DNA of 64,000 bases, from assembly GCF_014643375.1 (NCBI RefSeq), contig NZ_BMJJ01000001.1, positions 763,782 through 827,781 of the forward strand, written 5' to 3'. Shown piece after piece: positions 1 to 9,660 of this stretch; position 1 is the stretch's first letter; each line of letters starts with the position of its first letter. The stretch is from Aureimonas glaciei (GTDB lineage: Bacteria > Pseudomonadota > Alphaproteobacteria > Rhizobiales > Rhizobiaceae). The position numbers were made by a program, and so were the translations under genes. The notes beneath the pieces were generated by a model, which was not told the DNA's origin, did not search any database, and was given only the letters and a program-made list of their open reading frames with translations.

Positions 1-2906
1 TCGAGTGGAAGATCGAGGAGGCCTACCGCGCCAAGGGCAAGAACAAGGACGAGGTGCCGGTCAACGAGTTCCGGCAGGAATGCCGCGAATTCGCCGCGCA
101 CTGGGTCGGCGTGCAGTCGGCCGAGTTCCGCCGCCTCGGCGTCGAGGGCGATTTCGCCGATCCCTATCTCACCATGAATTTCGGCGCGGAATCGGTGATC
201 GCTGGCGAACTCCTGAAATTCGCCATGTCCGGCCAGCTCTACCGCGGCTCCAAGCCGATCATGTGGTCGGTGGTCGAGAAGACCGCGCTCGCCGAGGCCG
301 AGGTCGAGTACGAGGACTACGAGAGCGACACGGTCTGGGTGAAGTTTCCGGTTCGGTCGGCGACGGGCGCCCCCTCGCTTGCTGCGGTCGACAGGGCCGT
401 TTCCATGGCCGATGTCGAGCCGGGTGGCGCGTCATCCCAACTGGCCGGCGCATCCGTCGTCATCTGGACGACGACACCCTGGACCATGCCCGGCAACCGT
501 GCCGTGGCCTATTCCGACCGCGTCCAGTACGGCCTCTACGAGGTCACCGCGCCCGACGACGCCGCGGCGCCGCGCTGGGCCGCCTTCGGCGAGAGGCTGA
601 TCCTCGCCGACAAGCTCGCCGCCGACGTCTTCGCCAAGGCACGCGTGCCGGAGGGCGGGTTCGAGCGCGTTGCTGACGTCTCCGCGGTCGATCTCGCGCA
701 ACTCACGCTTGATCATCCGCTGAAAGGCTTCCGTCCCACGCCGAAACAGCCGATCTCCCCCCTTGAGGGGGAGATGCCTGGCAAGGCAGAGGGGGGTGGC
801 CCAGGTGCTGCGCTCGCAAATGAGCGGCTCGCCACCGTCGGCGGCAGCGTGCCCCCCTCTGGCCTGCCGGCCATCTCCCCCTCAAGGGGGGAGATCGAAC
901 GTTCTGACGCCTACGCCTTCCCCGTTCCCCTCCTTCCGGGCGAACACGTCACCGACGACGCCGGCACCGGCTTCGTCCACACCGCGCCCGGCCATGGCCG
1001 CGAGGATTTCGACGTGTGGACGAGCCTGCGCCGCGATCTCGTCGCCCGCGGCATCGATCCCACCATCCCCTTCACCGTCGACGACGACGGCTTCTACACC
1101 CGCGACGTGCCCGGCTTCGGCCCGGACGCGCCGGAGGGGCCCGCGCGCGTCATTGACGACAAGGGCAAGAAGGGCGACGCCAATGCCCGCATCATCGCCG
1201 CGCTGATCGCGGAAGGAAATCTCCTCGCGCGCGGCCGGCTGAAGCATCAGTACCCGCATTCCTGGCGCTCGAAGAAGCCGGTGATTTTTCGCAATACGCC
1301 GCAATGGTTCGTCCACATGGACCAGGACCTGAAAGGCTACGGCCTCGGCGGGCTCGATCTGGTCAAGGAGAAGCTCGGCCTTGCCGACGACACGCTGCGC
1401 GGCCGCGCGCTGAAGGCGATCGAGGACACGCGCTTCGTCCCGGCCTCCGGCCAGAACCGCCTGCGCGGCATGATCGCCGACCGGCCGGACTGGGTGCTGT
1501 CGCGCCAGCGCGCCTGGGGCGTGCCGATCTGCGTCTTCGTCGACGAGGACGGTACGGTGCTGAAGGACGAGGCGGTGAACGCCCGCATCCTCGAGGCCTT
1601 TGCCGCCGAAGGGGCGGATGCCTGGTTCGCGACCGGTGCCAAGGAGCGCTTTCTCGGCAACGAGCACGACGGCACGAAATGGACCATGGTCCGCGACATC
1701 CTCGACGTCTGGTTCGATTCGGGCTCGACCCACGCCTTCTGTCTGGAGAAGCGGCCGGACCTCAAATGGCCCGCCGACCTCTACCTCGAAGGCTCCGACC
1801 AGCACCGCGGCTGGTTCCACTCCTCGCTGCTCGAATCCTGCGGCACCCGCGGCCGGGCGCCCTACGACGCGGTGCTGACGCACGGCTTCGTCATGGACGA
1901 GGACGGGCGGAAGATGTCGAAGTCGCTCGGCAACGTCGTCACGCCGCAGGAGGTGATCAAGCAGTCGGGCGCCGACATCCTGCGCCTCTGGGTGGTCAGT
2001 TCCGACTATTCCGAGGACCTGCGCCTCGGCAAGACGATCCTGCAGACCAACATCGACGCCTATCGCAAGCTGCGCAATTCGCTGCGCTGGATGCTCGGCA
2101 CGCTCGGCCACGACGCCGGCGACACCATCGCCTTCGCCGACATGCCCGAGCTGGAGCGGCTGATGCTGCACCGGCTGCACGAGCTCGATAAGGTCGTGCG
2201 CAAGGGCTACGACGATTTCGACTTCAAGCGGGTGTCGCGGGCGCTGATCGACTTTATGGGCATCGAGCTCTCGGCCTTCTACTTCGACATCCGCAAGGAC
2301 GCGCTCTACTGCGACGCGCCGTCCTCGCTGCGTCGGAAGGCGTCGATCCAGGTGGTGCGCACGCTCTTCGACCACCTCGTCACCTGGCTCGCGCCGATGC
2401 TGCCCTTCACCATGGAGGAGGCCTGGCTGTCGCGCCATCCGGGCGCCCGTTCGGTGCATCTGGAGCAGTTCCGCACCGTCGATCCGCTCTGGGCCGACGA
2501 GGCGCTGGCGGCTCGCTGGCAGACGGTTCGGCGCATCCGCCGCGTCGTCACCGGCGCGCTCGAGGAAGAGCGCCGCGCCAAGCGCATCGGCTCCTCGCTG
2601 GAGGCGGCGCCGGTCGTCTATATCGCCGATGCCGAGATGCGGGCCCTGGCGCAGTCGCTCGATTTCGCAGAGATCGCCATCACCAGCGGTCTCGCTATCT
2701 CCGGCGAGGCGGCGCCCGCCGGCGCCTTCGCGCTGCCCGATACGCCGGGCGTCGCGGTCGTGCCGGCGCTGGCCGAAGGGCAGAAATGCGCCCGGTCCTG
2801 GAAGATCACCCGGGATGTCGGCAGCGATCCGGTCTTCCCCGAGGTCTCGGCCCGCGACGCGGCGGCCCTGCACGAACTTGCCGCCCTTGGCCGCCTGGCG
2901 ATCTGA
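1..2906 (+). CDS. ileS: Isoleucyl-tRNA synthetase, 5'-truncated by the window edge
   Basis: Class I aminoacyl-tRNA synthetase that charges tRNA-Ile in the cytoplasm. The frame is open from base 3, so the N-terminus with the HIGH motif lies outside the window. The CP1 editing domain is visible ([14 protein letters not shown] near 470-505; [16 protein letters not shown] near 960-1010), then KMSKS at 1911-1925, the anticodon-binding domain and a C-terminal stretch with CARSWKI. Only one cysteine remains where many bacterial IleRS carry a zinc knuckle. About 50 extra residues, encoded by a palindromic repeat (see 752-896), interrupt the editing domain between HPLKG and the FPVPLL segment. The frame is intact around the insert, so this is not called a pseudogene. 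Confidence 0.97.
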   Translation, partial: EWKIEEAYRAKGKNKDEVPVNEFRQECREFAAHWVGVQSAEFRRLGVEGDFADPYLTMNFGAESVIAGELLKFAMSGQLYRGSKPIMWSVVEKTALAEAEVEYEDYESDTVWVKFPVRSATGAPSLAAVDRAVSMADVEPGGASSQLAGASVVIWTTTPWTMPGNRAVAYSDRVQYGLYEVTAPDDAAAPRWAAFGERLILADKLAADVFAKARVPEGGFERVADVSAVDLAQLTLDHPLKGFRPTPKQPISPLEGEMPGKAEGGGPGAALANERLATVGGSVPPSGLPAISPSRGEIERSDAYAFPVPLLPGEHVTDDAGTGFVHTAPGHGREDFDVWTSLRRDLVARGIDPTIPFTVDDDGFYTRDVPGFGPDAPEGPARVIDDKGKKGDANARIIAALIAEGNLLARGRLKHQYPHSWRSKKPVIFRNTPQWFVHMDQDLKGYGLGGLDLVKEKLGLADDTLRGRALKAIEDTRFVPASGQNRLRGMIADRPDWVLSRQRAWGVPICVFVDEDGTVLKDEAVNARILEAFAAEGADAWFATGAKERFLGNEHDGTKWTMVRDILDVWFDSGSTHAFCLEKRPDLKWPADLYLEGSDQHRGWFHSSLLESCGTRGRAPYDAVLTHGFVMDEDGRKMSKSLGNVVTPQEVIKQSGADILRLWVVSSDYSEDLRLGKTILQTNIDAYRKLRNSLRWMLGTLGHDAGDTIAFADMPELERLMLHRLHELDKVVRKGYDDFDFKRVSRALIDFMGIELSAFYFDIRKDALYCDAPSSLRRKASIQVVRTLFDHLVTWLAPMLPFTMEEAWLSRHPGARSVHLEQFRTVDPLWADEALAARWQTVRRIRRVVTGALEEERRAKRIGSSLEAAPVVYIADAEMRALAQSLDFAEIAITSGLAISGEAAPAGAFALPDTPGVAVVPALAEGQKCARSWKITRDVGSDPVFPEVSARDAAALHELAALGRLAI
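752..896. repeat. Palindromic repeat element inserted in-frame in ileS
   Basis: Two arms of about 45 bp (752-796 and 852-896) are near-perfect inverted repeats of each other. Each arm contains its own small palindrome, GATCTCCCCCCTTGAGGGGG, followed by a variable core and AGAGGGGGG. Elements of this look are common between genes in Hyphomicrobiales genomes (recalled, not searched). Here it is read through as protein (ISPLEGEM...AISPSRGEI) inside the IleRS editing domain. Confidence 0.85.
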
Positions 2907-3107
2907 GGCGAGCGCGGGCGCGCGGGAAACGGTGGCGTGTCCCGTCGGCGCGCCATCGCGGCAACGATCGCCGGCTTTCTTGCGTGAAACTTGTGCTTGC
3001 CGTAGAACCGGCCCGGAAATCGACAGAATTTGCTGTCTAAGGCTGCGGTGGTTGGGGACACCGGTCGCAGGCCAGGACGGCAAATCGGCAAGGGGGCCGA
3101 CAAGACG

Positions 3108-3800
3108 ATGAAGCTTCGTGAGACACGCATTTCGACGCGCGGCATCGCCGTCGCCGCCATGGCCCTGGCGCTCACGGGCTGCGTGGGTCCGACCTACGGC
3201 ACCGGCAAGACCGCGGGCGAGCAGATGCTCGGCGATCTCGACGGCATGCTGTCGCTGGGCGCCACCAAGGACGAGGCGAAGGCGATCTCCTACGCGCCGC
3301 GCGCCGAACTGGTGAAGCCGACGGACACCTCCGTCCTGCCGCCGCCGCGCGACAGCGTCTCGGCCGAGAACGATCCGAACTGGCCCGAATCGCCGGAAGT
3401 GCGCAGCGCTCGCATCAAGGCGGCTGCCGATGCCCGGGAGGGTGGCCGGGACGTGATCAGCGCCGACGTGGCAATCGCCGACAAGGAGGGCGTCACCCAG
3501 GAGCAGATCGCGGCCAATAGCCGTGTGTCTTCGCCGCCCGTCCACGACCGCGCCAAGACGACCATGTCCCCGGAAGAGCTGGACTCGAGCCGTGGGGCCT
3601 TCCAGGCCCGGCTGCGCGAGAGCAAGCAGGGCTCGCCGACGACGCGCAAATATCTGAGCGAGCCGCCCGTCGCCTACCGTCAGCCCGCCGCCTCCGCCCC
3701 GGTGGGCGATCCCGGCGTCGACGAGCGCGTGAAGGAAGCCCGGATCAAGGGCGACGACGAAGGCATCGGCAGCAAGCTGCGCAACCTGCTGCCGTTCTAG
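3108..3800 (+). CDS. Outer-membrane lipoprotein of unknown function
   Basis: A 230-residue protein with a lipoprotein signal peptide: basic start, hydrophobic run, and lipobox LALTGC, which would make Cys25 the lipidated residue. The ATG at 3108 is chosen because it gives this signal peptide and follows a purine-rich AAGGGGG; an in-frame start at 3030 would bury it. The mature part is hydrophilic and proline/charged-rich with no domain I can name. The position between ileS and the M16 pair, and the segment APRAELVKP near residue 65, faintly recall DUF3035/BamF-type lipoproteins of other alphaproteobacteria, but that is only a guess. Confidence 0.8.
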   Translation: MKLRETRISTRGIAVAAMALALTGCVGPTYGTGKTAGEQMLGDLDGMLSLGATKDEAKAISYAPRAELVKPTDTSVLPPPRDSVSAENDPNWPESPEVRSARIKAAADAREGGRDVISADVAIADKEGVTQEQIAANSRVSSPPVHDRAKTTMSPEELDSSRGAFQARLRESKQGSPTTRKYLSEPPVAYRQPAASAPVGDPGVDERVKEARIKGDDEGIGSKLRNLLPF

Positions 3801-3814
3801 CCTGCCGAACCCGT

Positions 3815-3832
3815 CGCGGGGAAAGCCCCGCG
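3815..3832. terminator. Hairpin between convergent lipoprotein and tadA genes
   Basis: A perfect 7-bp stem (CGCGGGG/CCCCGCG) with an AAAG loop lies 14 bases after the lipoprotein stop and 62 bases beyond the end of tadA on the other strand. There is no U-tract, so intrinsic termination is uncertain. Confidence 0.4.
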
Positions 3833-3894
3833 GCGTCCGGCGTCGGGGCCTGCCGCGACGGCCTGGCCTATAAGCCGGCGCTGCCCGATGGGCG

Positions 3895-4344
3895 TCAGCT
3901 GCGTCTTTCCCGAAAGAAGTCGCGCAACAGCGTCGCGCATTCCGCTTCGGCCATGCCGGGATACACGTCCGGCGCATGATGGCAGGTCGGCTGGGCGTAG
4001 AAGCGCGGACCGTTGTCGACCGCGCCGCCTTTCGGATCGCCGGTGCCGTAGTACAATCGCCTGATCCGTGCGAAGGACAGGGCAGCGGCGCACATCGCGC
4101 AGGGCTCCAGCGTCACGTAGAGATCGCAGCCCGACAGCCGTTCCTGGCCAAGGGAACGGCAGGCGGCGCGGATCGCCAGCATTTCGGCATGGGCGGTCGG
4201 GTCATTGTCCGCGCGCGTCCGATTGCCGGCGCGGGCGACCACGACCCCGTCCCGAACGAGAACCGCCCCCACGGGCACCTCGCCCCGTGCGGCAGCGCCC
4301 TGCGCTTCTTCCAAGGCGAGTTCCATGTAATTCTGGCGTCTCAT
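3895..4344 (-). CDS. tadA: tRNA-specific adenosine deaminase TadA
   Basis: Converts adenosine to inosine at the wobble position (A34) of tRNA-Arg(ACG). The 149-residue protein has the deaminase zinc site: HAE at residues 52-54 (His ligand and proton-shuttling Glu) and PCAMC at 81-85 (two Cys ligands). I use the ATG at 4344 (MRRQNYMELAL), which gives normal family length; a longer in-frame reading from 4413 adds an unlikely arginine-rich leader. It is divergent from the pseudouridine synthase gene, with 74 bases between the starts, so two RNA-modification genes share an intergenic region. Confidence 0.95.
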   Translation of the reverse strand: MRRQNYMELALEEAQGAAARGEVPVGAVLVRDGVVVARAGNRTRADNDPTAHAEMLAIRAACRSLGQERLSGCDLYVTLEPCAMCAAALSFARIRRLYYGTGDPKGGAVDNGPRFYAQPTCHHAPDVYPGMAEAECATLLRDFFRERRS

Positions 4345-4418
4345 GGCGTTCCCCGTCGTCCGGCACTCGCCCGACCTCCGCGGACCTGATAAGCACCGCC
4401 GAGCAAAAGGCAAAGATC

Positions 4419-6173
4419 ATGAACGACAGAAGCGACGGCAAGGACGAGACCAAGGGCTGGAAGCCCCGCGACGGCAAGGCCGACGCGACGGGCGAGAAGC
4501 GCGTCTTCAAGCCGCGGCCCGTGGGCGCGGCGCCGCGCCCCGCCGCCGGCGCGCCGCGCAAATCCTATCCGACCAAGTTCGACACCGACGCCCCCGGCTC
4601 GGCCGAGAAGCCGCGCGGCGGCGACCGCAAGCCGCGCGACGACGCCCGTCCCGGCCGCTCCTCCGCGCCCGAGACCGACGAGCCCGCCGGCTCGATGCGC
4701 ATCGCCAAGCGGCTGGCGCGCGCCGGCATCGCCTCGCGCCGCGACGCCGAAGGCATGATCGCCGACGGCCGCATCAAGGTGAACGGCAAGGTGCTGGATA
4801 CGCCGGCCCTCGTCGTCACCGGCAAGGACCGGATCGAGGTCGACAACCAGCCGCTGACGCCGATCGAGCGCACGCGGCTCTGGCTGTTCCACAAGCCGGC
4901 CGGCGTCGTCACCACCAACCGCGATCCCGAGGGCCGTCCGACGGTGTTCGACCGGCTGCCGGAAGACCTGCCGCGCGTCCTCTCGGTCGGCCGTCTCGAC
5001 ATCAACACGGAAGGCCTCCTCCTCCTCACCAATGACGGCGGCCTCGCCCGCATCCTCGAACTGCCCGCGACCGGCTGGCTGCGCCGCTACCGCGTGCGCG
5101 CCCATGGCACGGTGACGCAGGCACAGCTCGACGCGCTGCGCCAGGGCATCGCTGTCGACGGCGTCTTCTACGGCGCCATCGAGGCGACGCTGGATTCGGA
5201 GAAGGGCGCCAATGTCTGGCTGACGCTGGGCCTCCGCGAAGGCAAGAACCGCGAGGTGAAGCGCATTCTCGGCCATCTCGGCCTCGACGTGAACCGCCTG
5301 ATCCGCCTGTCCTTCGGCCCCTTCCAGCTCGGCGACATCCCGGAAGGCGCGGTGCGCGAGATCAACGGCCGCATGCTGCGCGACCAGCTCGGCGACCGGC
5401 TGATCGAGGAATCGGGCGCCGATTTCGACGCGCCGATCATCAACACCTTCACCAACGAGACGGTGCAGGCGGAGAAGAAGGAAGAGGCGCCGAAGCCGAA
5501 GAGCGAATGGGTCTCGGCAGCCGGCGAGCGGCCGAACAAGAAGAAGTTCGGCGACGCCAAGCGCACCGACGCGCTCGGCCGCATGGACACAAGGCCGCCG
5601 CGGCCCGATCGCGACGCGCGTCCTTCGCGCGGCGACGACCGCCCGGCCCGCGATGCCCGGCCGGCCCAGGGTGACCGCCCGTCCTACTCGGACCGTCCGT
5701 CGCGCGACGACCGCCCCGCCCGTCCGCCGCGCGACGATTCGCGCTCGCGCTCGGCCAAGCCCGGCGAAGAGGCCGAGGCGCCGAAGAAGCCCTCCGGCCC
5801 GCGTCGCATGGCCAATGTCTGGATGGCGCCCGGCGCCCGTCCGATCGGCGAAAAGAAGGCGGCCGTGCGCGAAGAGCGCGCCAAGGGTCGCGGCGACCGC
5901 GCGAAGCCCGTCTTCGGCCGCGCGCGCGACAATGCCGATGCCGACCGTCCCTCGCGCGGCCCGGGCGCACCCCGTCCGCAGGGCGCTTCCGGCGCCGGCG
6001 ACCGGCCAAAACCGCGCCCGCTCGGCGACGGTCCGCGCAGCCGGCCTGCCGGCGGTGACGGCCCACGCAGCCGCCCGGGCTCGGGCGATGCGCCGCGCAG
6101 CCGTCCCGGCGCGCCGCGCGACGGCGCCAAGCGGGGGCCTTCCGACGGTCCGAAGCGCGGCCCGCGGAGCTAA
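4419..6173 (+). CDS. rluB: RluB/RsuA-family pseudouridine synthase with long disordered tail
   Basis: Isomerises uridine in rRNA, most likely the 23S site modified by RluB. The 584-residue protein has a charged N-terminal leader (about 1-90), an S4 RNA-binding domain (about 92-140: MRIAKRLARAGIASRRDAE), then the catalytic domain with GRLDINTEGLLLLTNDGG, where Asp194 in GRLD is the expected catalytic residue. After about residue 345 it becomes a roughly 240-residue low-complexity tail rich in Arg, Asp, Pro and Gly, with DRPSR/DDRPAR-type repeats. Typical RluB core proteins are about half this length. The ATG at 4419 is the first one beyond the tadA divergent region that precedes the charged leader. 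rsmD follows after 6 bases. Confidence 0.92.
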   Translation: MNDRSDGKDETKGWKPRDGKADATGEKRVFKPRPVGAAPRPAAGAPRKSYPTKFDTDAPGSAEKPRGGDRKPRDDARPGRSSAPETDEPAGSMRIAKRLARAGIASRRDAEGMIADGRIKVNGKVLDTPALVVTGKDRIEVDNQPLTPIERTRLWLFHKPAGVVTTNRDPEGRPTVFDRLPEDLPRVLSVGRLDINTEGLLLLTNDGGLARILELPATGWLRRYRVRAHGTVTQAQLDALRQGIAVDGVFYGAIEATLDSEKGANVWLTLGLREGKNREVKRILGHLGLDVNRLIRLSFGPFQLGDIPEGAVREINGRMLRDQLGDRLIEESGADFDAPIINTFTNETVQAEKKEEAPKPKSEWVSAAGERPNKKKFGDAKRTDALGRMDTRPPRPDRDARPSRGDDRPARDARPAQGDRPSYSDRPSRDDRPARPPRDDSRSRSAKPGEEAEAPKKPSGPRRMANVWMAPGARPIGEKKAAVREERAKGRGDRAKPVFGRARDNADADRPSRGPGAPRPQGASGAGDRPKPRPLGDGPRSRPAGGDGPRSRPGSGDAPRSRPGAPRDGAKRGPSDGPKRGPRS

Positions 6174-6179
6174 GCCCGG

Positions 6180-6743
6180 ATGCGCATCGTCGGCGGGACG
6201 TTTCGCGGCCGGGCGCTGGCCGGTCCGAAGACCGACGCCATCCGCCCGACCACCGACCGCATCCGCGAAACCCTGTTCAACATCCTGCAGCACGGCTATG
6301 CGCAGGTGCTGAACGGGGCCCGCGTCCTCGACCTGTTCTCCGGCACCGGCGCGCTCGGCCTCGAGGCCATGTCGCGCGGGGCGAAATACTGCCTGTTCGT
6401 CGAGGAGGGCACCGAGGGGCGCGGCCTCTTGCGCACCAACATCGAGGCGCTCGGCCTCACCGGCGCGACGCGGATCTTTCGCCGCGATGCGACCAAGCTC
6501 GGCCCGGTCGGCGCGCTCCAGCCTTTCGACGTGCTGTTCGCCGATCCGCCCTATGGCAAGCGTCTCGGCGAGGCGGCTTTGGCCGAGGCGCGGCGCGAGG
6601 GCTGGCTGGCACCGGAGGCGCTCTGCATCCTCGAGGAGGCGGCGAGCGCCCCCTTCGACCTGCCGACGGGTTTCGTCCTCGACGACGCGCGCGCCACGGG
6701 CGAGACGGTGCTGCGCTTCCTGCGTCTGGCCGATCCGGCCTGA
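6180..6743 (+). CDS. rsmD: 16S rRNA (guanine-966 N2)-methyltransferase RsmD
   Basis: A Rossmann-fold SAM-dependent methyltransferase that modifies G966 of 16S rRNA. The 187-residue protein starts MRIVGGTFRGR and carries IRPTTDRIRETLFNIL, the SAM-binding VLDLFSGTGALGLEA, and the catalytic motif DPPYG. Length and motif order match RsmD. It begins 6 bases after the pseudouridine synthase stop, so the two rRNA-modification genes are almost certainly co-transcribed. Confidence 0.96.
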   Translation: MRIVGGTFRGRALAGPKTDAIRPTTDRIRETLFNILQHGYAQVLNGARVLDLFSGTGALGLEAMSRGAKYCLFVEEGTEGRGLLRTNIEALGLTGATRIFRRDATKLGPVGALQPFDVLFADPPYGKRLGEAALAEARREGWLAPEALCILEEAASAPFDLPTGFVLDDARATGETVLRFLRLADPA

Positions 6744-6864
6744 GACGTCCGACCGCCGGGCCGAAAGCCTTGTGGACCCTAACAAAAACGTAATTGGCGC
6801 CGACGGGTCGGCTCGGCCATAGCTCAGCCTGAGTATCGTCAGCAGCATAGGGATCGAACCGACA

Positions 6865-8304
6865 ATGCACCGAGTTTCCCGGCGCGCGGCACTGTGCGCT
6901 CTCGCTTTCTCCACCTTCCTCTCGTCCGCGGCCTTCGCCGAGATGGCGACCGCTCCGGCGCCGTCCGCGGTCACCGCCATGACCTCGGCCGAGCGCCTTG
7001 CCCAGGCCGAGGCGAAGCGCCCGAAGAACGAGAGCTTCGTGCTCGAAAACGGCCTGCAGGTCGTCGTCCTTCCCGATCACCGCGCCCCGGTGGTGACGCA
7101 GATGGTCTGGTACCGCGCCGGCTCCGCCGACGAGCAGCCGGGCGTCTCCGGCATCGCGCATTTCCTCGAGCACCTGATGTTCAAGGGCACGACGACGCAT
7201 CCGGCCGGCGTCTACTCCAATGCCGTTTCCGACATCGGCGGCGAGGAGAACGCCTTCACCTCCTACGACTACACCGCCTACTACCAGCAGGTGCCCTCGC
7301 AGTCGCTGGAGCAGATGATGGCGTTCGAGGCTGACCGGATGGAGAACCTCGTTCTCTCCGACGAAGCCGTCCTGCCCGAGCGCAACGTGATCCTGGAAGA
7401 GCGGCGCCAGCGCATCGACAACGATCCCGGCTCGCAGCTGCAGGAGGCGGTGCAGGCCACGATGTATCAGAACAGCCATTACGGCATCCCGATCATCGGT
7501 TGGCGGCACGAGATGGAGAAGCTCTCCAAGGACGACGCCATCGCCTGGTACGACAAGTTCTATACGCCGAACAACGCCACGCTGATCGTCGCCGGCGATG
7601 TCACGACCGAGCAAGTCCGCGACCTGGCGGAGAAGACGTTCGGCACGGTCAAGCGCCGGGCCGAGAGCGAGGACCGGGCGGCGCTCCGGCCGACCGAGCC
7701 CGAGCCGCTGGCCGCCCGCACGGTGACGCTGACCGACGCCCGCGTCACCCAGCCGACGCTGCAGCGCGCCTATCTGACGCCCTCCGACACGACGGCCGAG
7801 CCGGGCGAGGCGGAAGCGCTCGACGTTCTCGCCGATGTCCTCGGCGGTGGCACCACCAGCCGGCTCTACCGCGCGCTCGTCGTCGATCAGGCCATCGCCG
7901 CCGGCGTCGGAGCCTATAATTCCGGCACCGCGCTGAAGGAAGGCCAGTTCGGCGTCTACGGCACGCCGCGCGGCGGCGGCGACATCGCGGCGATCGAAAC
8001 CGCGATCGACGCCGAGATCGCAAAACTCCTGAAGGACGGCATCACGCCCGAGGAGCTGGAGCGCGCCAAGAACCGGGTCCGCAAGCAGGTCGTCTACGAG
8101 CGCGACAGCCAGACCGCGCTCGCCCGCCGCTACGGCGCGGCGATCTCGACCGGGCGCACCATCGCCGATGTCGACAGCTACCCCGACCGCATCGAGAAGG
8201 TGACGGTCGAGACCGTCGCCGCCGTCGCCCGCAAATATCTGCAGCCGAAGCGTTCGGTCACCGGCTATCTCCTGCCGGCGCCCCCGACCGACACCCGCTC
8301 CTGA
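6865..8304 (+). CDS. M16 family zinc metallopeptidase, catalytic subunit, exported
   Basis: A 479-residue pitrilysin-family protease. The N-terminus (about 1-26) is a Sec signal peptide ending near SAAFAEM. The inverted zinc motif HFLEH lies at residues 99-103 (HxxEH), and the downstream EERR stretch supplies the third-ligand region. Together with the next gene it forms the usual bacterial pair of one active and one inactive subunit acting on peptides in the periplasm. The 121-base upstream gap, including a short AT-rich stretch (CTAACAAAAACGTAATTGG), is the likely promoter region. Confidence 0.93.
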   Translation: MHRVSRRAALCALAFSTFLSSAAFAEMATAPAPSAVTAMTSAERLAQAEAKRPKNESFVLENGLQVVVLPDHRAPVVTQMVWYRAGSADEQPGVSGIAHFLEHLMFKGTTTHPAGVYSNAVSDIGGEENAFTSYDYTAYYQQVPSQSLEQMMAFEADRMENLVLSDEAVLPERNVILEERRQRIDNDPGSQLQEAVQATMYQNSHYGIPIIGWRHEMEKLSKDDAIAWYDKFYTPNNATLIVAGDVTTEQVRDLAEKTFGTVKRRAESEDRAALRPTEPEPLAARTVTLTDARVTQPTLQRAYLTPSDTTAEPGEAEALDVLADVLGGGTTSRLYRALVVDQAIAAGVGAYNSGTALKEGQFGVYGTPRGGGDIAAIETAIDAEIAKLLKDGITPEELERAKNRVRKQVVYERDSQTALARRYGAAISTGRTIADVDSYPDRIEKVTVETVAAVARKYLQPKRSVTGYLLPAPPTDTRS

Positions 8305-8327
8305 TCCGACATCGAGGCCTGCGACCC

Positions 8328-9656
8328 ATGAACCTGATCACGCGACACTTCTCCGCCGCCGCGGCGCTCTTCCTCACCGCCGGCATTTCGCTCGCCGCCA
8401 TGGCGCCGGCCGAAGCGGTCGACATCAAGGAAGTCGTCAGCCCCGGCGGCATCAAGGCGCTGCTCGTCGAGGACTACACGAACCCGCTGATCGCGGTGAA
8501 CTTCGCCTTCGAGGGCGCCGGCTCGACTGCCGACGCGCCGGGCAAGGAGGGGACGGGCAACCTGATGTCGGGCCTTCTGGACGAAGGCGCCGGCGACATC
8601 ACCAGCCAGGCATTCCAGGAGAAGCTCGACACGCTCGGCGTCAGCCTCTCCTACAGCGCCAGCTACGACAATTTCACCGGCAGCTTCCGCACCCTCGTCG
8701 ACAACGAGGCGGAGGCCTTCGATCTCCTGCGCCTGTCGATCAACGAACCGCGCTTCGACGAGGAGCCGGTGTCACGCATCCGCGCCCAGATCGAAACCGG
8801 CATCATCGCCAACGAGAACGATCCGGGCGAGCTCGCCTCGAAGGCCTGGCGCGAGACGGCCTTTCCCGGCCATCCCTATGCCCGGCCCAGCGACGGTACC
8901 GTCGAAAGCCTCGACAAGGTGACGAAGGAGGACCTCGAGACCTATCGCAGCCGAGGCTTCGCCAAGGACAATCTCGTCATCGGCGTGGTTGGCGCGATCG
9001 ATCCGGAGGAGCTCGGCAAGCAGCTCGACGCCGTCTTCGGCGCGCTGCCGGCCAAGGCCGAGCTGCCGGAGATCGCCGACGTCATGCCCGTCGCCGGCAA
9101 GACCACGGCGGTCACGCTCGACGTGCCGCAGACCACGATCCAGTTCGTGCTGCCCGGCGTGAAGCGCGACGACAAGGATTTTTTCGCCGCCTATCTGATG
9201 AACCATATCCTCGGCGGCGGTTCCTTCTCCTCGCGTCTCTACCAGGAAGTGCGCGAGAAGCGGGGTCTCGCCTACGGCGCCAACTCGTTCCTGGCGTCTT
9301 TCGACCATGCCGCCATTCTCGGCGCCTCGACCGCGACCCGCGCCGACAAGGCGCAGGAATCGATCGACATCATCCGCAAGGAGATGAAGCGCATGGCCGA
9401 GGAAGGCCCGACGGTCGAGGAACTCGACAAGGCGAAAGCCTTCGTGAAGGGCTCCTACGCCATCCAGAACCTCGATTCCTCGCTGTCGATCGCCTCGACG
9501 CTGGTCGGCATCCAGCTCGACAATCTCGGCATCGGCTACATCGACGAACGGCAGGGCCTGATCGACGCGGTGACGCTCGACGACGTCAAGCGCGTCGCCA
9601 AGACGCTGCTGTCGGTCGATCCGACCGTCGTCACCGTCGGCCCCGCCGGAGCCTGA
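8328..9656 (+). CDS. M16 family peptidase-like protein, non-catalytic partner
   Basis: A 442-residue M16-fold protein 23 bases downstream of the catalytic subunit. The N-terminus is a signal peptide (cut near APAEA). Where the first subunit has HxxEH this one reads GLLDEGAGD, so zinc cannot bind there. The C-terminal half keeps the substrate-binding segment (GGSFSSRLYQEVREKRGLAY) typical of the inactive partner in M16 heterodimers. It would complete the peptidase chamber. Confidence 0.93.
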   Translation: MNLITRHFSAAAALFLTAGISLAAMAPAEAVDIKEVVSPGGIKALLVEDYTNPLIAVNFAFEGAGSTADAPGKEGTGNLMSGLLDEGAGDITSQAFQEKLDTLGVSLSYSASYDNFTGSFRTLVDNEAEAFDLLRLSINEPRFDEEPVSRIRAQIETGIIANENDPGELASKAWRETAFPGHPYARPSDGTVESLDKVTKEDLETYRSRGFAKDNLVIGVVGAIDPEELGKQLDAVFGALPAKAELPEIADVMPVAGKTTAVTLDVPQTTIQFVLPGVKRDDKDFFAAYLMNHILGGGSFSSRLYQEVREKRGLAYGANSFLASFDHAAILGASTATRADKAQESIDIIRKEMKRMAEEGPTVEELDKAKAFVKGSYAIQNLDSSLSIASTLVGIQLDNLGIGYIDERQGLIDAVTLDDVKRVAKTLLSVDPTVVTVGPAGA

Positions 9657-9660
9657 TCCC

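Noticed and set aside
1-2906. Frameshift or pseudogene in ileS
   Set aside because: The extra residues are explained by an in-frame palindromic element, and all flanking motifs including KMSKS are in one frame.
882-3977. A 1031-residue open frame on the minus strand across ileS
   Set aside because: It is antisense to a conserved essential gene, lacks recognisable domains and reflects high-GC codon use, which removes stop codons from the opposite strand. The same applies to the long minus-strand frames at 4341-6980 and 45321-48695 and the upstream extension at 14393-15979.
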